Below are positions 48,160-60,206 of a stretch of DNA of 64,000 bases, piece after piece. The position numbers and the translations under genes are program-made. Numbering within the stretch: the stretch's first letter is position 1; every line of letters begins with the position of its first letter. The notes beneath the pieces were generated by a model that had not been told where the DNA came from, made no database searches, and was given only the letters and a program-made list of their open reading frames with translations. This stretch comes from Talpa occidentalis (taxonomy: Eukaryota; Chordata; Mammalia; Eulipotyphla; Talpidae), in NCBI RefSeq assembly GCF_014898055.3, contig NW_023604861.1, positions 99,636,083-99,700,082 on the forward strand. Direction: 5' to 3'.

Positions 48160-49700
48160 CTTTTTTTTTCAATTTTGGTGGAATTCATAAAACCTACAAT
48201 TAACATTTGAAGTGTATACTTAAGTGGTATTTTCAAAATGTGCACAGCACCACCTTCTAGTTTCAAAACTTTTTTATTACCTTAGAAAAAATACTTTGCA
48301 CTGTTAAACAATCTTTTCCTCATCCCCCTCTGGTAACAACTAGTCTGCTTTCTGTCCCTATGAGCTTGCTTGCCTATGCTAGGTGCAGTTTCTGAAAGGA
48401 GTCAAGACGGCAGTGACCTTGGTGTCTAGCTTCTTTTACTTAGTTAATGCAGAAAATGAATGTTCTCAAATTTCAACCAAATTTTAGTACTACCTGCTAT
48501 GCCTGAATTTTTATACATACCACATTCCATTCTTATATATACCACACTTTTATCTTCCTGGTAGGTACACCCCTTTAACATTACATAATGTCCTTATCTC
48601 TTACAATACTTTGACTTAAAATAGTCATAATTTGTTGGGTTTTTTAAATTATACTTGATCAAATCTGCTTTGGAACCACTTTAGTAATTTTTCCACCAGT
48701 TATACTTCAGTTTTCAAATTTCTGTTGGGTTCTTTTTAATAGTTTCTATATTTTTATTAACATACTCATTTTATTCATCATTCTCCTGATTTTACTTTTC
48801 TTCTCTCAGTAGTCTCTGAACTCACTGGCACCTTCCAGATAGTTGTTTGTTTGTTTGTTTTCAGGTAATTTATAGTTCTCCATTTCTTTATGGTAGATTT
48901 CTGGGAATTAATTTTATTCATTTGATTGGGCCATCTTGACCTGTTTCTTTGATCTTTAGTTGAGATTTGGGCATTTGAAAAAAAACAGATCCTCCACCTC
49001 TACTAGTTTTTATAGATTCCATTTTATAGTCATCAACCATCTTGGCTAGAGAGTCTAGGGAGCTCTCACACCTTTTCCAGGAATATATCTTCTTTAGAGG
49101 TGTGTGTGCAATTTCCCAGTAAAACAGATTTGCCCAAAATCAGGGCCCATAATCTCCTGGTCCCCACAATACCTGTCTTGGGGTTGCAATAAGCCATGGA
49201 AATAACCTCTGTTCTCAGTGTCTCCTAACCTGTCATCCAAAATATACTGTCATTTCTGTCAGTGCCCTTAGGTGAGGCAGAAACCAGTCTTGGCGGCTCC
49301 TCACAAAACCAGAATGTTTGATTAATCTTCAACTCGTCTCTTTTCTTTCCCAAGGAAAAGCCAGAATTTAGGAGTTTTCTCCAACTGCACCATACTGTGA
49401 CAGGGAATGGGAAGGGTTAAGTCAGGCAAAATACAACTTTATTACTACGTCCATGCCTGCTCTTCTGGCATTGTACTTACTTGGACAGCTACTGCACCTC
49501 TTACCTAGTTTCTGAAATTTTCACAAGACAATTTGGTCCACATGTTGTTAAGTTGATGTCTCTGTGGGAATGAAGGTCTAATGTTTCTCATTTCATCATC
49601 TTTCTGAGTCATTCCAATTTAGATTTTTTAAAAGAATTTTTATTCTCTTCTGGAGATGTTTGTTTGTGGGTTGAATCATATAGTTGTAGTGGGTTCACAC
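48160..49700 (-). repeat. Ancient L1M-type fragments
   Basis: GTGTATACTTAAGTGGTATT, CTGGTAACAACTAGTCTGCT (48160-48420) match old L1 3' ends in reverse; 48830-49320 recalls L1M 5' sequence. Both are divergent. Confidence 0.45.
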
Positions 49701-50472
49701 TTACTTTCTAATACCTGACAATAAAAAGAAGTAACACTTTCATCAATGAGAATGAAAATTATGAAATACCTCCCACTCCATCTTCACCCCCTACCTCCTT
49801 CACACACACATCCCTCTTCTAAGAGAGTCTAACTCAGAGGTAAGCTGGAACTGGATATAGAATTTAGGAGTTGGGCCCATACACCACCATGGCTTTTTCT
49901 GTGTTCTTCAGTCTGTTTAAGAGGTTGTAGACTTCTGTTCTTTGTGTACCAAAATAATAAAGCCAGAAATGTTAGGCCTATTTAAGCTTGCAAGGAAGAG
50001 AGAACATTATACTTAAAATAAGCCAAAAGAATAATTACTGCACCGAGGCAAATATTTGGGTTTGTTTTGTTTTGCCGTGCTTTGCTTTATTTTCACAGGC
50101 ACTGATAGGCATAGCTGTGTTAAGCCTTTTGAAATTCGTTTTTGTTTCTGCCAAATAGGGAGTTAGACCTAGGGAGTAAAAGATGTGAAAAAAATCTCAT
50201 GTGTATCAAATTCTTTTAAATCAGATAATCAAGTTAGGTATTGGTGAAAAGCACCTACCATAATCCATGGGGATGGTTATTTTTAACTGGTGCAAGTGAC
50301 CAAAACCCTAATAAATGAGAGGGTGTGGCCATGATTCTGCCTGCTGACACCTGACACATGCTTTGATAGATGTTTCTCAAGAGAGGCTATCCTGAAAACT
50401 ATCTTCCTGTATTTTTTCTACTGTGATCACTTTCTTTGTTGGTTTTGTTTTTTCCTTTATTTTAAATTTTAG

Positions 50473-50677
50473 GTTAGATGCAAGCAAACCAATGAAATAT
50501 TTGGAAAACAAGGCAGCTTTAAACAAAGCATTAGAACGTTTGAATTGGCCCATTTCATTAAAAGAGCTGTCGATGCTTGAAAATGAAATCCTAGCTGGGA
50601 AAATGTATGTCCAACAGGCCATGGAACTCCAGGAGGCTGTCAAGAAGGAGAATCAAATGAACAAGACACTGGGAGAG
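50473..50677 (+). CDS. VWA3B: VWA3B exon: helical central region
   Basis: Acceptor TATTTTAAATTTTAG ends at 50472; donor GGAGAG|GTGGGT follows 50677. The 205 bp give the last base of a split lysine and 68 codons (phase 2-0), starting LDASKPMKYLENKAALNKAL and ending KKENQMNKTLGE. Residues ERLNWPISLKELSMLENEIL followed by AGKMYVQQAMELQEAVKKEN are strongly helical and probably form a hairpin or coiled coil. The open frame runs 36 codons into the intron, so the splice donor defines the end. Confidence 0.9.
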
Positions 50678-50929
50678 GTGGGTGCCATGAAAGTGTGTGC
50701 ATTTCCTCCCTCCTTCCTATCCCATTGTTGCTATTCCTACATTGGCTTCCCTCCTCTCTCTCCCACCCAACACACTGATTTCTAAAAGAGAACCCATTCA
50801 GTTAAGGTCCCAAGTCTTCAACTGAAAGGAAATGCCATTTGATTTTTCTATGTCCTTCTTTAAACATTACATCTTCTAATTAAAAATAACTAAAAAAAGT
50901 TTAATGTAGTGACTAAAAGTCTGAACTTT

Positions 50930-51560
50930 GCTGTGACCCAGATTAGGTCTAGCATCAGATCTGCCACCTAATCCCTGTTTTGATTTTGGCCAGTTACTCT
51001 GTTTCCCTACTCTCTAACCTTAATTTATCTGTAAAATAGGGATATTAATAGTATTGTTATAGAGCAACCCCGATATTAAACGGGTTCCTGGCTGTGGGTC
51101 CTCACCCGCGCGCTTTAATGGGACTTATGAACACTCTACTACACACACACACAAAAGGTTAATAAAAGGTTTATTTACAAGAGATAAGGAAAATGCACAA
51201 CTCAGGGAGAAAATAGGGAAATAAAGTCTTTAATGCGTCCTACCCGATCCAACGACGTGGAAACCCAAAGGCACTCTCAGAGCTGGCCGGACGCTGCGAG
51301 CTGGCGGAGAGCCAAAATGGGGGAGCCCCAAAGCCCACGTGTCTGCCTTTTGTATCCACCTGGCTGCTTAACCCCACCCTCAGGTCCCAGCCACCTTCCC
51401 TTTGGTGGTGATGGGATTTGGAGTTCCCAGTGTCTTTGGCTTTGACCTGGGGTGGGGGTGGAGTCCACAAAGCCTATATGGAATTAGCTTTGGGACATCC
51501 TTTTCCCCCTAACAGTATCTGCCTCATAATATTGTTATAAAAGTCAAATGAGCATTTAAA
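50930..51560. repeat. MIR-like relic split by the LTR
   Basis: CTGCCACCTAATCCCTGTTT, CTGTAAAATAGGGATATTAA before 51055 and CTGCCTCATAATATTGTTAT after 51514 form one MIR-type sequence. The LTR 51055-51514 was inserted into it. Confidence 0.6.
51055..51514 (-). mobile_element. Solo LTR of an endogenous retrovirus, copy 1
   Basis: A 460-bp element matching 55907-56376 with few differences. Read on the minus strand it begins TGTTAGGGGGAAAAGG and ends CTATAACA, giving the TG...CA ends and a five-base terminal inverted repeat of an LTR. GTAT flanks both ends (51051-51054 and 51515-51518), a 4-bp duplication of the kind seen with gammaretrovirus-like elements. On the minus strand AATAAA occurs about 110 bp before the end, as expected at the end of R. 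It interrupts a MIR-like relic. No internal viral genes adjoin it. Family name unknown. Confidence 0.8.
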
Positions 51561-51959
51561 GTACTTAGTATTGAAAGCCCCCTCATAAGTGTTAGCAGTA
51601 ATTATTATTAATAAAGCAAACCTTCTTAAAATAATCTCTAATCTGACTGCATACCACTTTAGATCATTTACTTTTAGATTCTTTTTTCTCCTTGAACAAA
51701 TTTTTTTAGTTGAATGCATTAGTGCCCATAGTCATTTCATATTCTGTTTAATTTAGTAATATCTCTTACTCTTTCTCTGATTTTCTTTACTGAATCTTCA
51801 GATTGATGTTTTTGTGGTTACACAATAATCCATGGTATTATGTTTATAGTCTGATTTATTTAATTCTACACTGAATGTTAGACATGTATTTATTTTCTAG
51901 TTTTCTTTTCTTTTTCATGTTTTAATGATTTCTAGTATGGATATAATTGAACTATTTTG

Positions 51960-52712
51960 TTAGGATAAACTCCTAGGAGTGAGATTCTTGAGCCAATGGA
52001 AATAAATGTTTAGGGCTCCAAGAGGCCCAAAGAGTTCCAAACAAATTAGTACCAGAGAGACACACTCCTAGACACATCATGATAAAACTATTGGAAAAAC
52101 GGTGACAAGGACAGAATACTAACATTGAGAGAAAAAAACAGTAATCTATAAGAGAATACCAGTTAGATAGACCAATTATACTGCCAATGGACTTTTCCAG
52201 GATAAACCTTACAGGCAAGAAGGGAATGGCAGAAGATATTTAAAGTACCTAAGGACAAAGATTTCCAGCCTAGAATCCTTGATTTTACAAGATTGACATT
52301 CACAACAGATAAGGCATTTCACTGTAAAGAAAAAACTAAAAGAATTTTTCTACACCTAGCTGCTCATTCAAAAGGTGATAAAGGAGTTATTTTAAAGAGC
52401 ACAACAAACATAGAGGTAACAGACACCCAAGTATATACATGGAGGAGAAGAGTGACAATGTGTCCTATCAGATGGAGTCTAGACCAGAATGTTGAACAGT
52501 TACACAATCTATCATATACTAAACCCAGCAGATCCTTTATATAAAAATGAATGGAAGTAACACATAGACAACAGATATGGATCCTAAACAAAATATAAAA
52601 GGAAGATGTCCAGAGAACAAAAGACAAACTGAAAAATAGTAACAACAAAATGGCAGTGAACACTTAAGTCATAATAATCACCTTAAATGTAAATGGCCTG
52701 ATTTCACCAGTC
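51960..52712 (+). repeat. Ancient L1/HAL1-like fragment
   Basis: AAAGGAGTTATTTTAAAGAG and CACCTTAAATGTAAATGGCC recall the ORF1-ORF2 junction of old L1 elements. A SINE is inserted at its end (52729). Confidence 0.5.
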
Positions 52713-52728
52713 AAAAGGTATAGAGTAG

Positions 52729-52984
52729 GACCTCCCCTGGTGGCGCAGTGGTTGAGCACTGGGCTGCAAAGCTGCACACAGCGTCTGCAGCGCTGGTTCG
52801 ATCCCCGGCTGCCAGCGAGGGTCCTACATGGTGCGCAGACCTCTCCTGCTGCCCGCTGCTCCCCTCAACAGAGTATTTCGTCAGTCTGTCTGTTCTGTTC
52901 CCCACTCTGACTATGGTGAATCCTCTCACCCTCCCGCGCTTCTGACTGTGCTTGTATAAATAAATAAATAAATTTAAAGAAAAA
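52729..52984 (+). mobile_element. tRNA-derived SINE, younger subfamily
   Basis: Starts GACCTCCCCTGGTGGCGCAG, B box GGTTCGATCCC, tail ATAAATAAATAAATTTAAAG. Exact 16-bp duplication AAAAGGTATAGAGTAG at 52713-52728 and 52985-53000. Inserted in an ancient L1/HAL1-like fragment. Confidence 0.92.
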
Positions 52985-53488
52985 AAAAGGTATAGAGTAG
53001 ATTTCAAAACACAGTTCAACCTTCCGCCATTCACAGGCTCCCCCATCCTACCAACAAAGAGAAGCAGGAGAGGAGGTGCTGCTAGAGAGACAAACGCAGC
53101 AAAAGGACAGTCTTTCCACCTCCTGCTGCCCTAGACTTCCTGCTCCCATCAGCTCGTCCTCTCTGTACCCCACCCGCAAGCTGTTACCTACAATAAAAGT
53201 CTCAATGATAATTAGTCAATGGGCTCATTAGATAATCGAAGTGAAGCAATCCATCTTTTACTCTTTAAGAACAGGTCCAGCGATCACAAATTTGATATAG
53301 GTTCAAACAGTGAGTCCTTGACATTAAAAAAAAAATGTAGGTTTTTTTTTTTTTTGTCTTCTTGTAAGCCTTCTCGACAGGGGGCTTCTGGTTCTAAGTT
53401 GTTTTGACTTAAATATGTAGTGACGCTAACTATGCACAGAGGAAGGCTGTGGTTTAATCTCTTCCTTTCTAAAGAATGTATTGACACT

Positions 53489-53707
53489 GGGCCTCCCTGG
53501 TGGCGCAGGGGATTGGGACGCAGCCTATGAGACTATGAGATCACAGCCTCTGCAGCACACTGCTCCCCTCAGCAGTGTACTTAGGTTGGTCTGCCTGTTC
53601 TGTTCCCCACTCTGTGTCTGGTAAGTCCTCTCTTCTACACCTCTAGCCTGTGCCCCCGGCTCTTGTAGCTCTTGTATGCATAAATAAATCTTTTTTTTTT
53701 AAAAAAA
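53489..53707 (+). mobile_element. tRNA-derived SINE with internal deletion removing the B box
   Basis: About 220 bp. The head runs to CAGCCTCTGCAGCACA and then jumps to CTGCTCCCCTCAGCAGTG, losing about 70 bp including the B box. Imperfect duplication AAAGAATGTATTGACACT / AAAGAATGTTATTGATACT at 53471-53488 and 53708-53726. Confidence 0.88.
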
Positions 53708-54463
53708 AAAGAATGTTATTGATACTATGGAGATGAGAAGGCTGGGTACCCATTGTTTAAATCTTTATGCTGCTCTTTGGTCATTAGTGAGGGTTGAAAA
53801 GGCTGGTTTCACCTGCAAACAGTAGATTGTGCACAGCTGTTTCACAGACTTCAAGTCAGTGCAGATGACTTCGCTCTCTTGTCTGGCAGAACAGAGAGGT
53901 TTGTTCCCAGAACATTTACACTGTGTTCACAAAGGAAAACAGGGTGGTGTCATCCTTGGGAGCCAGCCTCTTGGGACATGGAGATGGACAGGGCAGGGAA
54001 TAGATTTGGGGGCAGATGAGTGGGCCAGACAAAACCATACAAAGCTATCTCAAGAAGTTTTCTTAGCGTCCCAGTATTTATTTGTATGACCTTTGTGAGA
54101 TGTGGCTATAGTAAATAACTGGTTGTGATCCATACTCCAGGCAGTCACACAAAAGTGACTCCAGTCGGTGTGACTTTGTTCATCTCTGGAGCAGCAGTGA
54201 ATGGATCACTGTGTCTGTGACATCCAAATGACATATCTCAAAGCTGCAGTAATTTTCAGTTTCAAATATTTAAATGTTTTCTCTTTGATTTTTCCTTTAA
54301 AGAACAATGAGGGGTATTCTCAAAGGAGGTGTTACAAATTTGCTCTTCAAGCTAGGGAAGTGGTTTTATTCAGCATTGAATGCATATTGATGAGATTCCT
54401 TTGCTGCTACCAAAAAAAAAGCGGAGGTGTAGGGGAGATGGGAGAAGGGAGAGAAAGAGGGAG

Positions 54464-54464
<1 letters not shown>

Positions 54465-54503
<39 letters not shown>
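54465..54503 (+). repeat. (AC)n microsatellite
   Basis: About 39 bp of uninterrupted AC repeat after a GA-rich stretch (54420-54464). Confidence 0.95.
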
Positions 54504-54506
<3 letters not shown>

Positions 54507-55906
54507 CTTTATAGCAGCAAAAGGCCTTTGAGTTGCTATTTATTAGTTTGTGATTGGAGATTTTTCTTTCAGGGGGGTTAGCTTCCCCACAGCCCAGTAC
54601 TGCCATAATGTTTGGAGGGGAAGGATGGTTTTATTGGTCAGGGCTTCATCCTGTAATTGTTTCCTGCACACCTTAAGGAGCCACTCACAGCATAGGAACC
54701 ACAGAGAGGGAAGAGAGTGAGGCCAGACGCCTGCCTTGATCAGTGATCTGCTCAGGGAGTAGGCCCCGAAGATGGAAGTGAAAATTGCACAGAGTTTTGG
54801 AGACTTGCATTTTCTCTAGTTATACTGCTCCCTAAGGTGGTGGGGAAGATGGGTAGATGTGAAAAAACACTCCCCTAAACCCTTCTGGATTACAAAAAAA
54901 AAGGCTCAGTGCACAAGACTTATTAAAAGGCACAACCATTTTCTCAGCACATCCTCCTGGCAGATGCTTCCCTCCTAAGCCTTGGTATTTGTGGGATATT
55001 CTCAGAGCAGGGCTTCCAACCATGATCTGCATTTGCTTTTGAGAAGCCTTGCAAAAGACTTGACTTCCTTCTCTAAGGGATGGGGATGAAGCAGAAAATT
55101 ACACTTAGAGTTTCATTCCTTTGTCATAAAGGTTTGGCTCCTGTTAAAATGCAAATGCCCTTGGGAAGGAAAAGCATACCAAATTCTTCCAACTCCTTAG
55201 CACTCATGGGACACTCCCAGGCCAAGAGGGACTCAGCAGGAGTTTGCCAGTTCTGATTTACATCTTCCTGTAAGGTCTTTTTTTTTTTTTTTTTCCATTC
55301 TCTCTCTGGAGGCCATTTTTTAGAGGGTTGCAGACCCTGCTTACACCTAGAGAGGAGGAAATCCCTCTTAATCCAAATGAAGAGAGAGATAAAGAAGGTC
55401 AGAAAATGCCCCAGGCTGGCCCTGTGTTCCTTACCAAGATTTTCAAAGGAATTGAATTTTTCACAGAGACAGTTTGCAAATGTTCTGGTCTCCTTATTAG
55501 GCATCCTAGGGAGAGGAACCCTCTGAGCAAGGCCTGAGGGTTATATGTATTATCTTGATTATAGCAGTCACAGATTTTAAGTTGGTTTTAGGGACTAAAT
55601 ATGAACAGAGAAGCATGTTGGAACAGCCACTAGTCCAGTTTGGTAATTGTTTGTGGCAGAGTTCAATAATTTAGGATAGGGAAAATATTTAGTGTTTGTT
55701 CTAGAATTTTGAGAGAAGGACTAGTTCTAGTTAAATCATAGAAATGTATTATGTACCTTATGTGGCAGCATGTTTCATGGAAAATTTTAAAGCATCAAAC
55801 ATTTGCTAACTTCATTATCCCCACCAATGCAAACATCAAAGCAAACCCAAGAACATGGCCTTGAAATTAAGTGACGAAATGAAAGGCAGGTGGCATCATT
55901 TTGGTA

Positions 55907-56376
55907 CTTTTATAGGATAGCTCCGATATTGAACGGGTTCCTGGCTGTGGGTCCTCACCCACGCGCTTAAAAGGGACTTATTAATACTCCACTACAGGCA
56001 CACACAAAAGGTTAATAAAAGGTTTATTTACAAGGGAAAAGGAAATAAGGAAAATGTACAACTCAGGGAGAAAATAGGGAAATAAAGTCTTTAATGCGTC
56101 CTACTCGATCCGCCGACCTGGAAACCCAAAGTCACTCTCAGAGCTGGCCGGATGCTGCTAGCTGGTGGAGAGCCAAAATGGGGGACCCCCCCAAAGCCCA
56201 CGTGTCTGTCTTTATACTCACTTGGCTGCTTAACCCCATCCTCAGGTCCCAGCCACCTTCCCTTTGGTGGTGATGGGATTTGGAGTTCCCAGTGTCTTTG
56301 GCTTTGGCCTGGGGTGGGGGTGGAGTCCACAAAGCTTGTATGGAATTAGCTTTAGGACATCCTTTTCCCCCTAACA
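55907..56376 (-). mobile_element. Solo LTR of the same family, copy 2
   Basis: About 470 bp, closely similar to 51055-51514. On the minus strand it retains TATAAAG (56216-56210) followed by the R region and AATAAA (56028-56023), so the promoter and poly(A) parts of an LTR can be placed. The distal end has decayed (TTTATAGG in place of TGTTATAG) and I see no clear target duplication. It has an 8-C run at 56185-56192. Both copies have the same orientation 4.4 kb apart, with ordinary intron between them and no viral genes, so they are separate solo LTRs and not a provirus. Confidence 0.75.
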
Positions 56377-58074
56377 ATTCCTACTCTGCAAAACTTGTAA
56401 ATTGAATCTGGCAAAGAAGTGAATTGGGTCCTCTAAATTTTGAAGACAAGGTAAAATGAAATTTCCTGGTGGACAATAGTCCGACTCCCAGCATCACAGC
56501 CCTTCTGACTTCTTCACTGAAATAGGCATGTAGTTGTTCCCATGCACCTAAAACAAGGGAATTGGTGAGCTTCTTTACATAGTGCTAGCATTTCTTGTTC
56601 TCATTCTGCATCCCCTATGACTCTCATCCTTCAAGGAATTCTTTTTAAAACCCAGTGGCTTGTATATATTGATATGGGTGTGAATACGTGAGGTGTGGCA
56701 GGAAAGCAAAGGGAATGTTCTTTTGTATGTGCTGTACTATGTCCTGAAAGTCTTTGACAAGATCAGAAAACAGTGGGATGCCATCTTTCTAGAAAGGTTC
56801 TGTCAGCATTGTCACTGAAGAGACAGAGTGTCTAGCTCCCCTGATTACATCTTTCCATCCTGGGGAACCAGTGCGCCATTCTGTGCAATGAGCCCTTGTA
56901 AAGTTGGCCTTATAGGTTTGTTTTACTGTGTCTAATCTACTTTCTCTGTCCTATAACTGAATTGACTATGCAGTGAGGAGAATAAGTCATTGAGTGTGCA
57001 GTGAAGCGTTCCTTCCTAAAGCTACACGCTTTGGAAACAACCAGAAATTAATTCTTCTAATAAGTACTAACAGTTGGAAACAAAGGTAAAATAAAGTAAG
57101 TTATGTGTACTAAGGCCTTGCGTATTTGTAATGGGCCTTTCAGGTGAACTCCCAGGTGTGTGAATGATTTGAGAAGGGAGGGACACTTTTCAGCCATTAG
57201 GAAAGGTATTTTCTTAGGTGGCTCACTTAGTATGTTAAAGCGAAACATCGAAGTACTCTTTGTTGTTACCATTCATTGTTGCCCATTCAGCAAAGGTATT
57301 CACATATGAGTGGTGGTTTTACATCAAATGAATTGGAAATTGGGTGGCAACTATAAATGAAAAGGTAGTGTTCATGATTGCATAGACTACAAAAAACATG
57401 AGTCTGAAGACCTGAAAATATCCCACAATTCCTTTAAGAGACCATAACTCCTAGTGCATTATTTCATCACTGCTGCAGACCTGGCTCTAAGTTTTCATCT
57501 CCCAGGAAATAACCCATGCTCCCACTTATTTTAATGAATCTGAAAATCATGTCCAAACAGATCCACATGATAGATGAGTGCAACAGAACAGTTATATCAG
57601 GGCACCATGGAAATGAGCCCACTTATTTCCAGAGTCCAGACTGTATTGAATATGAATAATGATCCAGAGCAAATGGTGTGCACACTACCTGAAGTTACTT
57701 AAAATTTTATAGTCAATTGTCTCATAAATTAGAGACTTCCTTAAGTGGAGTCCTCCATATGAACTCATAAAATATGCATTGGGCACTTTATTTATGTTAC
57801 AGCTATACAGCTGCAAAAAGGGGGCATCAAAATGCCTGTGAAAACACATTATATTGAGCTTGTATCATGGAAAAGAGGGGCATTGAGGATTTGAAAGAGA
57901 AGAAACTGAATGAAGTCTCAGGACACTCCGATTTGGATAGAAACCTAATTTCTTTCAGAAACCAGCAAAGTTTTTGAGTTTTCAGTGTTTAGGGCTTTCA
58001 TTTATTTTAATATTTAATCCTAATTATTCTATTATTTGTGATGCTATTAAAAGAAAATTTAAAAAAAAATTTTT

Positions 58075-59130
58075 TTCAGGTGGTTCTTGGCTGTCCATAG
58101 AAATAACTTTACTTTTTGTATGTTTATCTTGCACCTTGACATCTTAGTGAACTTGTTATTACTAGTAGCTTTGGGGTGGTTTCCCTAGGGTTTTCCACAT
58201 ATAGGGTTACATCATTTATGAATAGAGAGAGTAAGGCCTCCCTGGTGGCGCAAGGTGTTAAGCGCTGCACTGTGAAGCAATCCGCAGCCTCTGCAGCATG
58301 AGTTTGATCCCCGGCCGGCCAGGGAACAACCCACATGGCGAAGTAGACCTCTCCTGTTTTGCCCGCTGCTCCCCTCAGCAGGGTATTTCAGTCAGTCTGC
58401 CTGTTCTGTTCCCCACTCTGTCTCTGGTGAATCCTCTCACCACCCCATCTCTGGCCTATACCCCAGCTCTTGTATGCATAAATAAATAAATCTTTAAAAA
58501 AATGAATAGAGTATGTGTCTTTATAATCTGGATGCTTCTGAATTTTCCTTGCCTGATTATACTGGCTAGAACCTCAACTACAACATTGAATTCACGTGGC
58601 AAAATTGCCTTGCCTGCTTTCCAAGTTTTAGTGGAAATCATCCAGACTTTCACTATTGAGTATCACGTTTATTATAGACTTTTCATAAATGTCTTTCATC
58701 AATTTGAGGAAGTCTTCTATTTCTAGTTTTGTGGAATTTTTATCATGGAAGGATTTGGATTTTGTCAAATCCTCTATTTTCATGCATTAAAATAATTGGT
58801 ATTTTTTATAATTTCTAATTCTCTATGGAAAACAAGTCCCTTGACATTCATTTCAAGAGTATTTACCTTTACCTTGTGGACTATGGTTATATTTCTGATT
58901 TAAAGTATATGTATGTGATTGTTCCTACATCTGGGTCATCTCAGTATTATGATCTGTTGACTACCTTTTACCTTAAGAATTGGTCATATTTTCTTGCCCT
59001 TTTGTATGTGGCATTTTTGATTGTATAATGGACATATTGAATATTATGTTTTAAGATTCTGGGTCCCATTTAAATTCTCTGGAAAAGATTGAGGATTTTT
59101 GTTCTGTTTTGTTGTGATGAAAGTTAACTA
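58075..59130 (-). repeat. Ancient L1 ORF2 fragment with a SINE inside
   Basis: GATCTTAGTGAAC-like and ACTGGCTAGAACCTCAACTA, TTGAGGAAGTCTTCTATTTC are reverse L1 ORF2 phrases; 58960-59130 adds an L1M-like piece. A SINE occupies 58235-58500. It ends about 180 bp before the exon at 59308. Confidence 0.55.
58235..58500 (+). mobile_element. tRNA-derived SINE, older subfamily, inside an ancient L1
   Basis: Starts GGCCTCCCTGGTGGCGCAAG, ends CATAAATAAATAAATC plus A run. Flanks share ATGAATAGAG (58218-58227 and 58502-58511). Confidence 0.9.
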
Positions 59131-59307
59131 GCTTAGCAAATTCTCTCTTTCATACAGGCAATACTATAGAGTGAATATAGAGTATGTATTTGTTCTGTCA
59201 TACTTTCATGGTGTGATCTTAGTTAATACCACACTATATTGTGTCTGTGATTTTTCACTGTCTGCATTGAATTTTTCTATCATTATTAATATTTTTATCT
59301 TTTTTAG

Positions 59308-59419
59308 CAACATAAACCTCAAGGAAACACACCAAAGAGAATTAAACCAAAAAAACTGGATCCCCTGAAAGGCCAGAAAGTTATTGCAAGATGTGATGAA
59401 AATGGCTTTTATTTTCCAG
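59308..59419 (+). CDS. VWA3B: VWA3B exon: linker and start of DUF4537 (Tudor-like) region
   Basis: Acceptor TTTTTATCTTTTTTAG ends at 59307; donor CCAG|GTAGAT follows 59419. The 112 bp give 37 codons and one base (phase 0-1). A lysine/proline-rich stretch (QHKPQGNTPKRIKPKKLDPL) is followed by KGQKVIARCDENGFYFP. The G-x-x-V-I-A-R-x-x-x-x-G-F-Y-x-P pattern is the opening of the DUF4537 domain, thought to be Tudor-like and known from VWA3B (family knowledge). The rest of the domain must be encoded by exons beyond 64000, because I found no matching exon in 59420-64000. Confidence 0.9.
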
Positions 59420-60206
59420 GTAGATATTTTATTTTGTAAGATTCCTTTGTTAAATATATAATATTGGGGATCGAAACTTTTTACATGGTGCTTTCTTTAG
59501 AACATTGACATTTTATGAGTTGTACTAAGGTGTTCCACTTCTAAAATGAAATGATGTGGGGTTTCTCCCCATATTTGTTAGGGAGAGAACCTGAAAAATA
59601 TGTCAGTCTCTCCTCTGTTTAGTAAATAAATTTTTACTACAAATCTATCATGTTCTGTATATAATTTCCTTAAAGTACTGCTCTAGTATAATGAACAAAC
59701 AGATAAAAAATAATGTCCTTGTGGACCTTACATCCTAGAGAGGGAAACAGATAAGCAACCAAATAACTAAAATATGTAGTATGTCAGGTACGGTGGGTTG
59801 AGAATGTCAAAGCGAAGGTTGGATTCTAAATGTAGTGGTTGTCAATGATAAACTTCCCGGGGGGTGACATTATGAGTAAGGAGTTAAAAGGCAAAGGGGC
59901 AAACCTTACATTAGCTGGAGGAACAATTCTAAGCAGATGAACAGCAGTATGAAGACCTGGGACTGGAGGGCACATAGCATATAAGAGGCAGCGACCAGTG
60001 TGGTTAGACCTGAGAGATTTGCCCAGGATTTTCTGGGGCCTATGATCCTGATGGGATTAGGAAAATGAAGTACCATAAGAGCTTCCTGCATAGTGAAGAT
60101 ATTATAAATATTGTGTATGGAGATCTAGAGGTGAAGAAGAACACTTCACAAAGTGTGAAAAAACAAAACATTATGGTTGGAACCTGGAATGCAAAGAAAG
60201 GGTAGA

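Larger units (their letters stand above)
53727..58074. other. Intron, mostly unrecognised apart from the LTR and AC repeat
   Basis: Contains the AC microsatellite and the LTR at 55907. Nothing else recognised, including 56377-58074. Confidence 0.35.

Noticed and set aside
54201..54581. 126-residue frame with a His-Thr repeat
   Set aside because: The repeat is a translated AC microsatellite.
51055..56376. Provirus bounded by two LTRs
   Set aside because: The sequence between the LTRs holds SINEs, an old L1 fragment and an AC repeat but no retroviral genes, and the flanks do not match.
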